Shown here: positions 20,378-30,837 of the stretch, piece by piece | Numbering within the stretch: the stretch's first letter is position 1 | Layout: the number at the start of each line of letters is the position of its first letter | Assembly (NCBI GenBank): GCA_022494885.1 | Contig: JAGVSM010004011.1 | Coordinates: forward strand, 248,001-312,000 | Length of the DNA: 64,000 nucleotides | Origin: Micrasema longulum | Taxonomy: Eukaryota; Arthropoda; Insecta; Trichoptera; Brachycentridae | Direction: 5' to 3' | The notes under the pieces: model-generated | Seen by the model: only the letters and a program-made list of their open reading frames with translations | The model's database searches: none | Told to the model about the DNA's origin: nothing | Made by a program: the position numbers and the translations under genes

Positions 20378-21091
20378 CTAAGATATCCCATATTTATATT
20401 TTTTACAGTTAATAAGTTTAAGTGTGTATAGGGTAAATTAAAAATCTGTTTTATATAAGTTATATGTAAAGCATAACAACAATCAAAAACGCACTTAAAA
20501 TATTATTTTTTTTCAAATCATCAACTTTATGGTCAAACATTTTAATTAATGTTAGTAAATACAAGTATTTAACCATTTACAGATATTTTATGTTTACCGG
20601 TTTCGAGACGTATCCGCCTCTTCGTCAGGACACTCACTACGCCAACATGTAAATACTAAAATACACTATCACCTTTACCGTCACCGTAGTATACATAGCA
20701 TTTACGAAAAAATACATAAATTACATGCAGAGTTGAAGGGGGTACAAATACAAACAGACGGGTACGTCTCGAAACCGGTAGACGTAAAAAGTCGTTAATC
20801 GGTTAAATACTAATATTTACTAACATTTAATAAACAAAATTGATGGGTTTTATTTTATTGCGTTTTTATTTTATTTATTATTTTAAAAACCCCGCTAGAG
20901 TTATATAAAAAATGTTATAAGGTCTAGTCATGTCATTCAACACTTATTTTAATGAACTCGTAACAACCAAAAAGCTTAATTTCCGGCGTTTGAAGTGACT
21001 TATTTTAATATGTTTCGGTTTTGGCCGAAACTAGAACAGTAGCTGAATTGTATTTAGGTTTCGGTTAAAAATCTTGTTTCGGTCAGTCACT
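20378..21091 (+). mobile_element. hAT-like element copy 2 with a PLE-type insertion
   Basis: 20378-20530 (AGTTCTAAGATATCCCATAT, TTATATAAGTTATATGTAAA) and 20850-21091 (TTTCGGTTTTGGCCGAAACT, TTTCGGTCAGTCACTTA) match the interior and right end of copies 1 and 3. The left TIR is missing. The middle is occupied by the inverted PLE termini. Confidence 0.5.
20533..20840. mobile_element. Inverted PLE-type termini with hammerhead-like core
   Basis: Two inverted copies of a terminus (20533-20640 and 20758-20840) share TAGTAAATAC, AACCGGTT-type flanks and CGTCTCGAAACCGGT. The minus-strand copy has, in order, CTGACGA (20628-20622), a helix II GAGGCG-GATA-CGTCTC, GAAA (20604-20601) and an ACCGGT palindrome as loopless helix III. 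One extra A separates the first box from helix II. The plus copy retains only the 3' half. Confidence 0.55.
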
Positions 21092-21912
21092 TATATTTAG
21101 TTCAGCAAAGAGTTTGAACACTGCACCCCCCCTTTCACAGGCGGTCATTTTAACCGTTTATCGGCCAATACTTTGGGGAACTTTGACATTTTTTTTTTTA
21201 AACTTGAGTTCATACCTATATCATTACATGCTGTGGTTTAGATTTTGTTTTCTTTAGCAAGTGGTAAAAACCTATTACCAAAGACTGTTACAGGGTTAAA
21301 TGACACTATGTTTATTACCAAAATATTTTTTTTTTTAAATATATAGAAAGGTTTGGTATTTATTACAAGATAGGGAAATCTATTTGAGAAAAACTAACTA
21401 GAATTCATGCTTACTTGGTCCACTGGTTATTATAGATAAAAAAGGAGAACTCCTGGCCTGGTCCAACATATTATGATGTTTAAACAAGCCATGGAAAATC
21501 TTCCAGCAAAGTATTTTAAGACTACCTAACAGCTTCTGACTTCTGACAAAACGTAATCATAGAAACAAACACAATAATAATTATTATTATAACGTTTATA
21601 AAATTACACATGATTTTAATGTGAGTACAGTTTGTCAGTAATAAATCAGATAACAGAAAACGGATTATTGTATCCAAGTACTCAAACAGTGGGGTAAATA
21701 GAAAATACACAGCCTTTTATACGGGTCAAAAAACGACAGAGAATCTTATACGAAATAATCCTTGGTATATCTTGTACCAATATACAATATTATGTCATAT
21801 TAAAAAAAAAACACCTTGTAAACTTGCAAACAAAAATTACAACGGGCAAACAAAAATAATGACACCTTTTTCGGTTGGAAATTAAAGTAAAACGATCGGA
21901 TAGCTTTATTAA
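21092..21912. other. Unassigned spacer
   Basis: No gene or recognised repeat. Confidence 0.4.
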
Positions 21913-22380
21913 GATTAACATATTACAACAGAGATGAAGAACATTTACTACTACTACTACTACTACCATCACGCCATTTCCCCGTAGGGGTAGGCAGAGA
22001 GAATGGACCGCCACGAAGAGAAGGTAATAAATAAGTCTAGGCATCTACAGGGCTTATGACCTGTCAATGGCTGGTCTAAGTTGCCACTTTACACACTGTG
22101 TAACATTCACCATTTTGCCTATATTTGAACATCTATATTCCTTAAATTATTTCATCTGTTGATGTTTGTGAAGTTAAAGAGCTGAAACCTTTATTTATGC
22201 GGGTGAGATTCATCTCATTGAATTATTTTACCTACATACTAGGCAACGCCTGAAAATGTATTTTTTTCAATTTCTATACTTCTTCATGGACCAGGTGGAT
22301 TTATCAACAATATTTTGAGTTTGTCCAAATTTTTGTAGACAAGGACTGGACTGGACTGGACAAAGACTGGAATGTTACAC
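21913..22380 (+). repeat. Family A copy, interrupted by an RTE-1 tip
   Basis: TTAACATATTACAACAGAG through GTCTAGGCATCTACAGGGC, ACACACTGTGTAACATTCAC, GAAGTTAAAGAGCTGAAACC and TACTAGGCAACGCCTGAAAA, then a tandem restart at CAACAATATTTTGAGTTTG (22307). A segment of about 70 bp at 21950-22018 is foreign. Confidence 0.85.
21950..22018 (-). mobile_element. 70-bp 5'-truncated RTE-1 insertion
   Basis: TACTACTACTACTACTACTA then CCATCACGCCATTTCCCCGT and GGGTAGGCAGAGAGAATGG is the reverse complement of the RTE-1 3' tip seen at 34.25 and 59.45 kb, with a (GTA)n tail instead of (GTT)n. It splits family A between ACATTT and AAGAGAAGG. Confidence 0.75.
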
Positions 22381-22565
22381 AGTGTGTAAAGTGGCCACTT
22401 AAACCAGCCGTTGACAGGTCATAAGCCCTGTAGATAACTAGACTTCTATATTACCTTTTCTTTAATGTTATTCATCTCTGTTGTAATATGTTAATATAAA
22501 CAGCTCCCCAGGGATTCTAATCCAGTCCTTGTATACAAAAATTTGGACAAACTCAAAATATTGTT
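22370..22565 (-). repeat. Family A inverted unit
   Basis: Opposite orientation to the preceding unit: GTTACACAGTGTGTAAAGTG, ACAGGTCATAAGCCCTGTAG, TAACAGCTCCCCAGG-type end and TTTGGACAAACTCAAAATAT. The unit pair forms a long palindrome. Confidence 0.8.
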
Positions 22566-22594
22566 TATTCAGATTATCTAACGTGTTAAGTTAA

Positions 22595-22812
22595 TTTCGA
22601 GTTGGTCAACTATTGTAACAAGACTCCTTCATTTTTGCCTCGTCAAACATTTTTCAGTGCTCGTCTTTTGTTTTTAGGATTTTATAATTTTCTCTTTATT
22701 GTGTAACATGTTCTATCATTATATTCAAATAAAAATTAAACTGGATGTACGTATGTAATATTATATTATTTTTAACATAACACCTGTTGTTTTTCTTAAT
22801 AAAAATATATTA
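22595..22812 (+). mobile_element. LINE-type 3' UTR, second copy
   Basis: Matches 7360-7613, including GTTGGTCAACTAT, TAACATGTTCT, TTAAACTGGATGTA and CACCTGTTGTTTTTCTTAAT. Coding part absent. Confidence 0.5.
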
Positions 22813-23322
22813 TTTCAGTTTTATGTACATATTATTACTTGTTACTTTATTATTATCATACCCTAATGTAAATATGATTCTGTCCCAAAATGAGTTTGTT
22901 GTAACTCCTGGGAGTTCAAAAAAAATTGTATGTTTTGATAAAATAAAAAAATTAAAAAATATACATATAAAATAATATAATGAAAAAGAGGTCAAAAATA
23001 TATTTGATCAAGAAAAAGAACCGATTTGAATCAAAATAAAAGGGAAAAAATGTAGACTTTAAAGTGAAAAGAATCCGTATTCAATCGCTTTAAATGTGCT
23101 TCTGTGAATACAACAGCGGACGTGGTTAGCGCTTTAAGTGATGTTTTAATGAATAAAAATTAGCATTAGATAATCGATAGTTAATTTGCAAGTCCCCTCA
23201 GGTGGAGAGCTAAGATCAAACAAAAGTGAGTAAAATTTCCTTATAAGAACGTCATCGCCTATGCATGTAAGTTGGTACGCCAAAATGTAAAGCATTAGTT
23301 CGATAGAGTTAAAGACATAAGG
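22813..23322. other. Unassigned spacer
   Basis: The small frame 22787-22975 starts with a hydrophobic, signal-like segment but is AT-driven, and part of its start lies in the LINE-type 3' UTR; I do not call it. Nothing else recognised. Confidence 0.35.
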
Positions 23323-24120
23323 GTAATATCTGCACTTTAAAGCTGAAATGCTGGAAGTCACATTTGGTAAATTGTTCAGGAGAGCGGTTTGAAGTTGTAA
23401 AACTGTTTCAAATGTATCTCTCGAAGTAACAACACAATTTATTGAGTTTTTTTTGGATTTATAGGCTTTTGATAAGAATATTTAAGAAAAAAACATTTTA
23501 AGTATGGACTATTAAATAACTATGGGACTTCAATATTTTTCTTCCGAATTCTTCCTCGGACTTAAGTATAAAAAGTCATGTAGAATATTGAATGAAAAAC
23601 AATGTATTTATAAAACTTTTTTTAGGCAAAAATATTAAATTACGTGTCATTAATTAAAACATTAATTATTTATGAAAATATAAATTTAATGATATGATAT
23701 TAATTTCAATAAAACAGTTATTGAAAGTAAACAGTAGGTAAAAAGAAACCAAAGTAAAATAATGAAATTGAAGGCAAAAGAAATGACATAATGGTTAAGT
23801 ATGGTTGATTTTGACAATTAGACTTAATCTTGTGTAAAATCTCCCGCTGCGTCAGAGGTAGGTTGCTATAAAAATTGGGGAATTTATTAGGTATCCACTG
23901 CTTTAATAATACCAGCAAACCGTTGAATTTTGTTGAAAGCATGAGTATTATTACTGCACTACTGGTGTTTTAGAACAAGCTATTTCAGTAGTGGTTTACC
24001 GGAGGACTCCAATGTTTTTAGCAATAATATAATCTGAATATATGAACGAAATGACATTCAAACCTCAATTTTGCAAGAAATGTGACTTCCAGCCTTTCAG
24101 CTTTAAGGTACAGATATTAT
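23323..24120. mobile_element. 800-bp TIR element
   Basis: TAATATCTGCACTTTAAAGC...GAAATGCTGGAAGTCACATT at the left is inverted at the right end (AATGTGACTTCCAGCC...CTTTAAGGTACAGATATTA). TIRs are about 45 bp. The interior has one minus-strand frame of 74 codons (23718-23942) with no recognised motif. Superfamily unassigned. Confidence 0.7.
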
Positions 24121-24344
24121 GAAACCAGTGATTTATTTTCAAAAAAATAAAGGAATAACTCACTACGCTTCTATTTTAGGGGCTTGTCGGCAGACGGTTA
24201 AAAAAATTCGGAGGAATTTATGAAAAATATACCAAAACGTCTAGACCATTGAGAAAAAATATTTCTTGGATTTTTCCTAGTCGGCCGTCTAACTTACTAC
24301 GCCTTTAAACAATTGGAAATAAAATTTTAAAATATGCAGTATTT

Positions 24345-24440
24345 TAAGTATTCTAAAATAGAAAGGACCTTCGCGGGAAAGCGATGAAACCGGTCACTGG
24401 ATATTCCAAATTTGTGGATTAAAGTATCACTCGTGTTTTA
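24345..24440 (+). mobile_element. Possible PLE-type terminus
   Basis: TCGCGGGAAAGCGA followed by TGAAACCGGTCACTGGATAT resembles the helix II - GAAA - ACCGGTC half of the 47.7-kb motif, but the CUGANGA box is not present. Confidence 0.3.
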
Positions 24441-24504
24441 TTTATATAATAAATTACAATGAACTTCCATCAAGAATTTTCACTTACAAACTTAAATGTT
24501 TTAA

Positions 24505-25112
24505 ACTAGCCGATTATTCCAGCTTATTTTTCATACAAATAAGTATACTATATATTTAATGTATTAGTCCAGTGCGGGGTTTTTCTCCTAGATTAAACTT
24601 GCAGATTAAACAAATTATTTGAAGATTCTTGATTTGGAAAACAATATTTCAAACATTTTTCTTAAGGACTATTTTTCTTTGAGATGGCACTTTTGACATA
24701 AGACCATAATTACTTTCATGCGTCATATTGCAGGACATATAGCGCTCCACGCGGTCGTTTTTAGCACTATTAATTACTAGAACAATGAGGCCAGTTGGCA
24801 TTTCAATTAAATACCTAATGTCGACTGAATTCATAGTGGTATTTTTAATTTATTTTTTAATGAATTATATATTAAAGTAATGAATAATATATCTATGTAA
24901 TATAATATATCACGAAGTTACATAGTTTGAGTTGATTTCATGGATGAGAGTTGTTGTATCACACATAACCAGAGAAAAATATTAATTTATAGTATATATT
25001 ACTTACATTATATTATGTACCTTCTAAGTAGGTACACATATATGATATTTTTTTTATAACTTACCTGTAAATGTAATCACCATTCGCCACTGCTATATAA
25101 GCGACAGTGGTA
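24505..25112. repeat. Family R, uninterrupted copy
   Basis: Matches 50205-50697 plus 54076-54181: GCCGATTATT, CATACAAATAAGTATACTAT, AGATTAAACTTGCAGATT, ATATAGCGCTCCACGCG, GAGAGTTGTTGTATCACACA, ATTATGTACC and ATCACCATTCGCCACTG. The minus strand has a 61-codon frame (24834-24649), also open in the second copy. Class unknown. Confidence 0.75.
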
Positions 25113-25727
25113 GTCATTCCGAAATATTACGAATTAGAAGAAATTTTTATTCGCGGTCATCAATGTCGGGGAAGTGATGAAAAAACGGCCACGACAGGAA
25201 GTGAGACGACGACACGACAAAAGACGTGTTACAAATATCAATTATTTATATAATATCACGTACTAAAAGTCAATTCGTGAAGGTCGTATGGACATACATA
25301 ATTTGACTCTTATTTTGTTGATATATTGATAAGAGGATAAATAATATCATATTGTGAATGGGTTTTCGACATAAAATTGACATAGAATTGATCTTGTCAC
25401 ATTTTTTAAACCATAACACCCTTCCACGTTTTATATTAGACAAACGGCAAAAAAAACTATATGACAAATTTTGCTTGTACTAGGAGTAGGCTCAGTATAT
25501 GAAGGGTCGGCAAGCCAGAAATATAAGTATGCCATATTTTGCAATCGGTCTTATATGGGCAAACGCCTGTTCTAAAAAACCGATTTGTTGCGGCAAATGT
25601 TTATCAAATATATTTCCCATAAACAAAAATATTATTAAAGAAATAGAAAAACAGTTATAGCCCAAAAGAGAAAATAATATTCACAATTCACGTTAGTATA
25701 AAAATCATAGATATATAAAAAATTAAC
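25113..25727. other. Unassigned spacer
   Basis: No gene or repeat recognised. GCCACTGctatataagcgaCAGTGG forms a short hairpin at the family R boundary (25105-25130). Confidence 0.4.
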
Positions 25728-26095
25728 ATATTGCAACAGAGATAAAGAACATTTTAGACAAGGGAATGTAGAAGTCTAGGCATCGACAGGGCTTATGACC
25801 TGTCATTGACTAATTTAAGTGGCCATTTTACACACTGTAACAATCACCATTCTGCCTATATTTGAACGTCTATATTCCTTCGATTCTTTTACCTGTGAAG
25901 TTTGCGAAGTTAAAGAGCTAAAACCGTAATTATTCATAACAGGTCATAAGCCCTGTGGATGCCTAGACTTCTACATTCCCTTCTCTAAAGTGTTCTTCAT
26001 CTCTGATGTAATATTTTGATATTTACAGCTCCCTAGGGGGTTGAATCCAGTCCTTGTCTACAAAAATTCGGACAAACTCAAAACATTGTTGATTT
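25728..26095 (+). repeat. Family A head-to-head inverted pair
   Basis: 25728-25935 is in plus orientation (AACATATTGCAACAGAGATA, GTCTAGGCATCGACAGGGC, ACACACTGTAACAATCACC). 25938-26095 is inverted (ACAGGTCATAAGCCCTGTGG, TTTACAGCTCCCTAGGGGG, CGGACAAACTCAAAACATTG). Confidence 0.8.
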
Positions 26096-26149
26096 CAATA
26101 TATTTTGATGAATATTTGGAGGATATTAGCAGCAAACTTATAAATCTTT

Positions 26150-26390
26150 ATTTGTGGTCAAACATTTTACTAAATGATTTTTTTTATTTATTATTTAATT
26201 TAATTTTCTCATTTTACTAAATGTTAAAATGCATGTCGTGTTGGTTTTATATTTTTCTGCAACAACTATGGTAAAGATGTATAGTGGATTTTGCATGTTG
26301 GTTTGCAAGTTGGTTTAATTGGTGTCCTGACGAAGATACGGGTACGTATCTTCGTCAGGAAGTATTAAAAAATGCTGTTGGTTCTTCAGA
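26150..26390. mobile_element. PLE-type terminus with a 15-bp perfect palindrome
   Basis: TTTGTGGTCAAACATTTTAC is a terminus also seen at 20.53 and 57.4 kb. Further in, CCTGACGAAGATACG (26326-26340) and its exact complement CGTATCTTCGTCAGG (26345-26359) flank a GGTA loop. The arm contains the CTGACGA box found in the hammerhead-like cores, but here two half-sites are fused tail to tail. Confidence 0.5.
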
Positions 26391-26427
26391 GTTCCAAACA
26401 CACGGAATCAGGTAGTTTAGGTCCGTT

Positions 26428-26813
26428 ATACAGGGTGTTCTTTAAACCCTGTCACATCCGAAACCACGATGATTAATACTGATCATTGCCCATACGAGCA
26501 AGAAGACATATTAGCATATTTAAAAAAAATATTTACAACAAATATTTTTTTAAATATTAAATATTTTTAAAAACAAATGGTTGCTTACTTCTGCAGGGGA
26601 GGAGTGAGGGGAGCGCAGCCCAGTATCGGACTCCCATCCTCCCTCTCCTCGTTTCACCCCTGCAGAAGTAAGCAACCATTTGCTTTAGTTGATATTTTAT
26701 TTTTGTAAATTTTATTCGTTCTAAAAAAATCTTTTGATGTACCAATATGTCTTCTTGCTCATACTGATCATCGTGGTTTCGGATGTGACAGGGTTTGATG
26801 AACGCCCTGTATA
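26428..26813. mobile_element. FB foldback element, copy 1
   Basis: Long complementary arms begin TACAGGGTGTTCTTTAAACC...GTCACATCCGAAACCACGAT at the left and end ATCGTGGTTTCGGATGTGAC...GCCCTGTATA at the right. Inner arms carry AAATGGTTGCTTACTTCTGC. The central loop is GC-rich, unlike the AT-rich arms. TA-like borders. No coding capacity. Confidence 0.85.
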
Positions 26814-27027
26814 GAAATGAATTTTGGAAGATTGATTTTTTACGATTCTCTGGTGTACCGTGGTGATAATATCAGCAGAATTAGTAAGAACAACAAAATT
26901 TTCATTGATAAAGTATTATACAAGATTTCACGATTTTGATGTGACATTCGACAACGATACATCGAGAACAATTGACAGGTTGCCTACATTTTGGATATAA
27001 TAAATACAATATATAGTGCTGTGATCG

Positions 27028-27130
27028 CCACTTAGATGGGCCGATGGAGAGATATCACGTACGTGACGAGGATCCAGGCTGGTGATAGCAGATAGGGGCA
27101 GAGGACAGACTATACAGCAACACAAAAGTT
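27028..27130 (+). mobile_element. RTE-2 C-terminal scrap
   Basis: A broken frame reads PLRWADGEISRT then GSRLVIADRGRGQTIQ, resembling the RWaDDI ... W...AqDR..W end of RTE-like LINE proteins. Confidence 0.45.
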
Positions 27131-27419
27131 ATTTTAAACGGACAAAAATATTCACACAAATCAAATAATGTCGAAATATGTGAAATGAAAATTTAATATT
27201 ATTTTAAAAACAAAAAAGTTTTGGCCGTTCTTAAAGTAGAATGAAAAATCGTTATGCTGAATTCACAGAACATTTAAATTAAAATAACAATTTTAACATT
27301 TTCCAAAGGAAAATTCCATAGAAATACTAAACGTCCTTTAATAAAACAATTATTCATGATTTAAAAAAAAATATTTAAAGTAATTATTACTAGCTAAATA
27401 GGAAGGGATTGCAATTCTT

Positions 27420-27777
27420 TATACAGGGTGTTTTTTAAACCCTGTCACATCCGAAACCACGATGATCAGTATAGACAAGAAGACATATTAGCATATTTAA
27501 AAAAATCTATAAAACTAAGAAATTTTTTTAAAATAAAATATTTAAAAAACAAATGGTTGCTTACTTCTGCAGCGGAGAAGTGAGGAGAGCTCATTTGTCG
27601 GTGTATCAGACTCCCCACCCCCTTCGTTCCTCCCATGCAGATGTAAGCAACCATTTGCTTTTTTTATGTTTTATTTTTTTAAATTTTATTCATTCTAAAA
27701 AAATATTTTTATGTCTTCGTGCTCATACTGATCATCGTGGTTTCGGATGTGACAGGATTTAATGAACATCCTGTATA
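27420..27777. mobile_element. FB foldback element, copy 2
   Basis: Same arms as copy 1 (TATACAGGGTGTTTTTTAAA, CACATCCGAAACCACGATGA; right end GGTTTCGGATGTGACAGG to CATCCTGTATA). The central loop is a different GC-rich sequence but keeps GTGTATCAGACTCCCC. Only about 600 bp from copy 1. Confidence 0.85.
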
Positions 27778-28135
27778 TTTCTTAATTTATTGAGATCAAT
27801 AAAACAATAAACATAATAAAACAAAAACACATAAGTACGAAATAAACATAATTTTTTTATAAAGTAACATGAGAAAAAATTACAAAAAAATAGTAACAAC
27901 AATTTTTAAGTAAAAAATATATTTATATTTTCTCTTAGAATATGAAATATAATAAAATAGAACACGGAATAGATTACTTCTCTAGTATTATTTATTACAA
28001 ACAAACACATTTCAGATAACCAACTTTGCAATTAATATAGTAACAAAAATAGCATAAATTAAACGAGAGCATGTAAAATTTAAATTTTGAGCACCGACTT
28101 TGTGATTATTCATTATAATTCAAATAAAAGATATT
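27778..28135. other. Unassigned AT-rich spacer
   Basis: Nothing recognised. Confidence 0.4.
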
Positions 28136-28275
28136 TGTTTTTAACCACTTATTTTTATTTTATTACAGACTAGTTTTGAAGCAACAGAATGTCTTAATTG
28201 CACCCTGATAAGGAAAGTTGTGTTGCTTTGGAGCCAGTCGGTAATAAAATATAAAATAAGTGGTTAAAAACAACG
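28136..28275. mobile_element. Inverted PLE-type termini (decayed)
   Basis: GTTTTTAACCACTTATTTTT and AAAATAAGTGGTTAAAAAC bound an inverted repeat with ATTTTATTAC inside each arm. The plus strand carries CCTGATAAGGAAAG...CTTTGGAGCCAGTCGGTAAT, a decayed form of the CUGANGA - helix II - GAAA - palindrome - GGUA layout. Confidence 0.5.
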
Positions 28276-28489
28276 TTTCTTAATTTTTATTTTTACTAAA
28301 GAGAGACTTATTCTAAAGTAGAATAATGATATCATTTTAGCAAAACCTGAACCAGCAATTCAAAAATTACAATTAGATTTCAATAATTAATTGATTTATA
28401 AAAAATACGTGTTCAAAAGTCATTCAGATTAATCAATAAATTTAATATTTTTAATAAGCAATTATATAATATTTATATATATATTTTCA

Positions 28490-28690
28490 ATGTTTTTTAC
28501 TATGTTTTCACTACATTTTTTACTTTGTTTACACTATATTTATTACTTTGTTCTTACTATGTTTATGCTTCACTTTTAACTACATTTTTACTACATTTTT
28601 TACCATGATTTTACTGTATTTTTTACTTTGTCCACTATATTTACTGTTTCTATATATTGATTACTGTTTTTATATTTTTTTACTGTCTTA
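28490..28690 (+). repeat. Degenerate T-rich minisatellite
   Basis: Successive imperfect units of the form ACTACATTTTTTACTTTGTT, ACTATATTTATTACTTTGTT and TACTATGTTT repeat about every 14-18 bp. Pyrimidine-rich on the plus strand. No flanking element recognised. Confidence 0.7.
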
Positions 28691-29635
28691 GAATGGGGTA
28701 AATAACACTAGTTAGATAATCGAAAGAACTTTGTATAAATTATAATTTTGTGTATATATATGATAATAAAAAAATAGTTTTAATTTATGGTAATATTTTA
28801 CTATCAATGGGTTGTATAATTACTATGGAGTTCCATTACGAATTGCCGATAAATAAAATAAATCGATTTTTTTATAACGTTTCCAAGACTTTTGGTTTGT
28901 CTATATATGCAATTATATATCTAGTTTTTTTTTTCATTATTGTCAAGTACATTTACATAAATAAACCAAACATTATCTGAACACAAAGGGAACCTAGTAT
29001 AAACAAAATCAATTTAAAAATGATTAAATCAATATCTAATAAAACATTTTACCAAGAATACCACCAATAAAACGCGTGGAAATGGACGCCCCGAGTTTGT
29101 GCTTCAGAGAATTTTATATTTACCACAAATAATTCATATTTCATATAAAGAGACAAAACGGATTTTTAACAAAGAAAATTTCATGGAAAAAGAGACACGA
29201 AAAGGCGACAATCGGGAAGAGGTTTAGTAAAATATTCATGATAAAAATATTCAACTTTAGGATACTAATTACATTTGTCTAGAGTTGGACAAAGTAGCAT
29301 TATTACATTTTTTCTAGAATTAAACGAAGTAGCATAATTACATTAGTCTAGAATTGGACGTTATTTCAAGAGAAAATTATAAAATTGCTAAACATAGTTC
29401 GATAAAAGTCCCTATTTAAAAAAAATCTATAATACGGACATAATATTTAATCTGTTTTACTTTTAATTATGTTTAATATTAATATTTTGTAAATTTGAAT
29501 TGTTAGTATTGATTCGAGTTGTTTAAGCATTACGTTTAATTAATTTTATTTTTCTATTTATTCAATGAAAAAACATATGCATGTAAGTAACCAAACAGGT
29601 CCTGCCTGAACACTGAATACCTAGCTAGTCGGGAC
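28691..29635. other. Unassigned spacer
   Basis: The 76-codon frame 28750-28980 has two hydrophobic stretches but lies in very AT-rich sequence with no family resemblance, so I do not call it a gene. TCTAGAATT-like words recur at 29278, 29315 and 29348 (GTCTAGAGTTGGACAAAGTA, TTCTAGAATTAAACGAAGTA, GTCTAGAATTGGACG), a small threefold repeat. Confidence 0.4.
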
Positions 29636-29835
29636 CAGGGCCCGTTTTACAATGGGAACTTAATATTTATCTTTAATTTTATAAACCAAGTGAAATAAAG
29701 TTTTCTGTTCATGTTCAATTACGGGTTACTGACGAAATTTTCATACAAAATAAACACATTTTCGAACATAAATATCGATTTTACTTTATGCCGTCTCGAT
29801 CTGATCCAAAGAAAGCGTTTGTAATCGCGGCCCTG
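29636..29835. mobile_element. Family D, internally deleted 200-bp derivative
   Basis: The left end CAGGGCCCGTTTTACAATGG, then CTTAATATTTATCTTTAAT, and the right end GTAATCGCGGCCCTG match the TIRs of the 61.9-kb copy. The subterminal CATTTTCGAACATAAATATC is shared too. The GTGACGTCAGAGG core is missing. Confidence 0.7.
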
Positions 29836-30296
29836 AAACAAAGAATCTTTGTAAATTGTAATAACAGAAAAATAAATCAATTAAAAAAAAAAATAGGTAA
29901 ACACTAAATAATATAAAAAATACCGTACTTCAATTGAATCATTTTAAATAGGAAAATATCTTATTAATTAAAAAAATCCAAAAAAGATTGAATGCCTGTG
30001 ATGGAAGCTATTAGTAAAATCAAAAGATTTTGGGTGTATAAAATTACATACAATATGTGACACAGTAAAAAAACATTGAAAATATGATCGAAATAAAATA
30101 TTGCTACTGATTCTTCATCAAATTATGTACATGAGGTGTAAGTCTTATCAAACTCAATCGAAATCAAGTTAGATAAGAACGCACGAGCTAATTGGGCACT
30201 TAAAAAAGGTTTTAAAATTATAACTGATTTAATCTATACTTGTCAAAGTTATGGAATATTGGTTATTATTTTATTAAAATATATATATATAAATAT
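29836..30296. other. Unassigned AT-rich spacer
   Basis: Nothing recognised. Confidence 0.4.
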
Positions 30297-30480
30297 TAGG
30301 TTGGCCCAAATCTGGTTTGAGTGATTAAAACGCGAATGAAAATATATTTTCAGTTTTGTATTTTTTGAATTTATAATTTTTTCAGTTCTGAGAGACATTT
30401 TCCACTGTTCAGACTGATCTTCATGTTTCGTTTTTGTAAAAATGAATTAATCGCAATTAAGATAAATTAAAGTTTATAAC
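30297..30480 (+). mobile_element. Solo mariner 5' end
   Basis: TATTAGGTTGGCCCAAATCT, followed by GAGTGATTAAAACGCGAATG, is typical of the TIR and adjacent leader of mariner transposons. No transposase frame and no second TIR were found, so it is a truncated end. The inner limit is not visible. Confidence 0.6.
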
Positions 30481-30499
30481 ATTAACTGCATTATGAGTT

Positions 30500-30716
30500 T
30501 AGTACCTCCTAAAACGCCTAACACGGAGAGCCGTGCCACGAGGACGATGTAGACTAAGAAGGCCCAAAAGCGATGGATGGATTGCATCAGCACGGATACG
30601 ACAACCTTGGAAGTGGGAAATTGGGGAGGAAGAGCAGCAGACTGACAAAAGTGGAGGAGATTCCTCATATAGCCAAGGCCCACGCAGGGCTGTCGAGCTT
30701 ATGATGATGATGATGT
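30500..30716 (+). mobile_element. RTE-like C-terminal fragment with (GAT)n tail
   Basis: One frame reads KKAQKRWMDCISTDTTTLEV, a decayed AADxQKWRRFL and PRPTQGCRAYDDDD, the end of an RTE-type LINE protein that runs directly into a (GAT)n tail at 30702-30716. Stops interrupt it. Confidence 0.65.
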
Positions 30717-30837
30717 ATTTTGACATTTTTTATTAAGACATTTTAGAAAAACTAGGAGAGATTTTCGCATAAAATAAAACATATTCTAAATAGATTGACC
30801 AATATCTTGGTGCAATAAATATTTTTGAATACCTATT

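Noticed and set aside
22787..22975. Secreted small protein
   Set aside because: Its hydrophobic start lies in a LINE-like 3' UTR tail; overlapping frames are open on the other strand too, as expected from low GC.
28750..28980. Small membrane protein gene
   Set aside because: The open frame lies in very AT-rich DNA; hydrophobicity follows from TTT/ATT codons and no start context, conservation or neighbour supports it.
30533..30736. Arginine-rich host protein
   Set aside because: The alternative frame shows the end of an RTE-like LINE protein running into its GAT tail.
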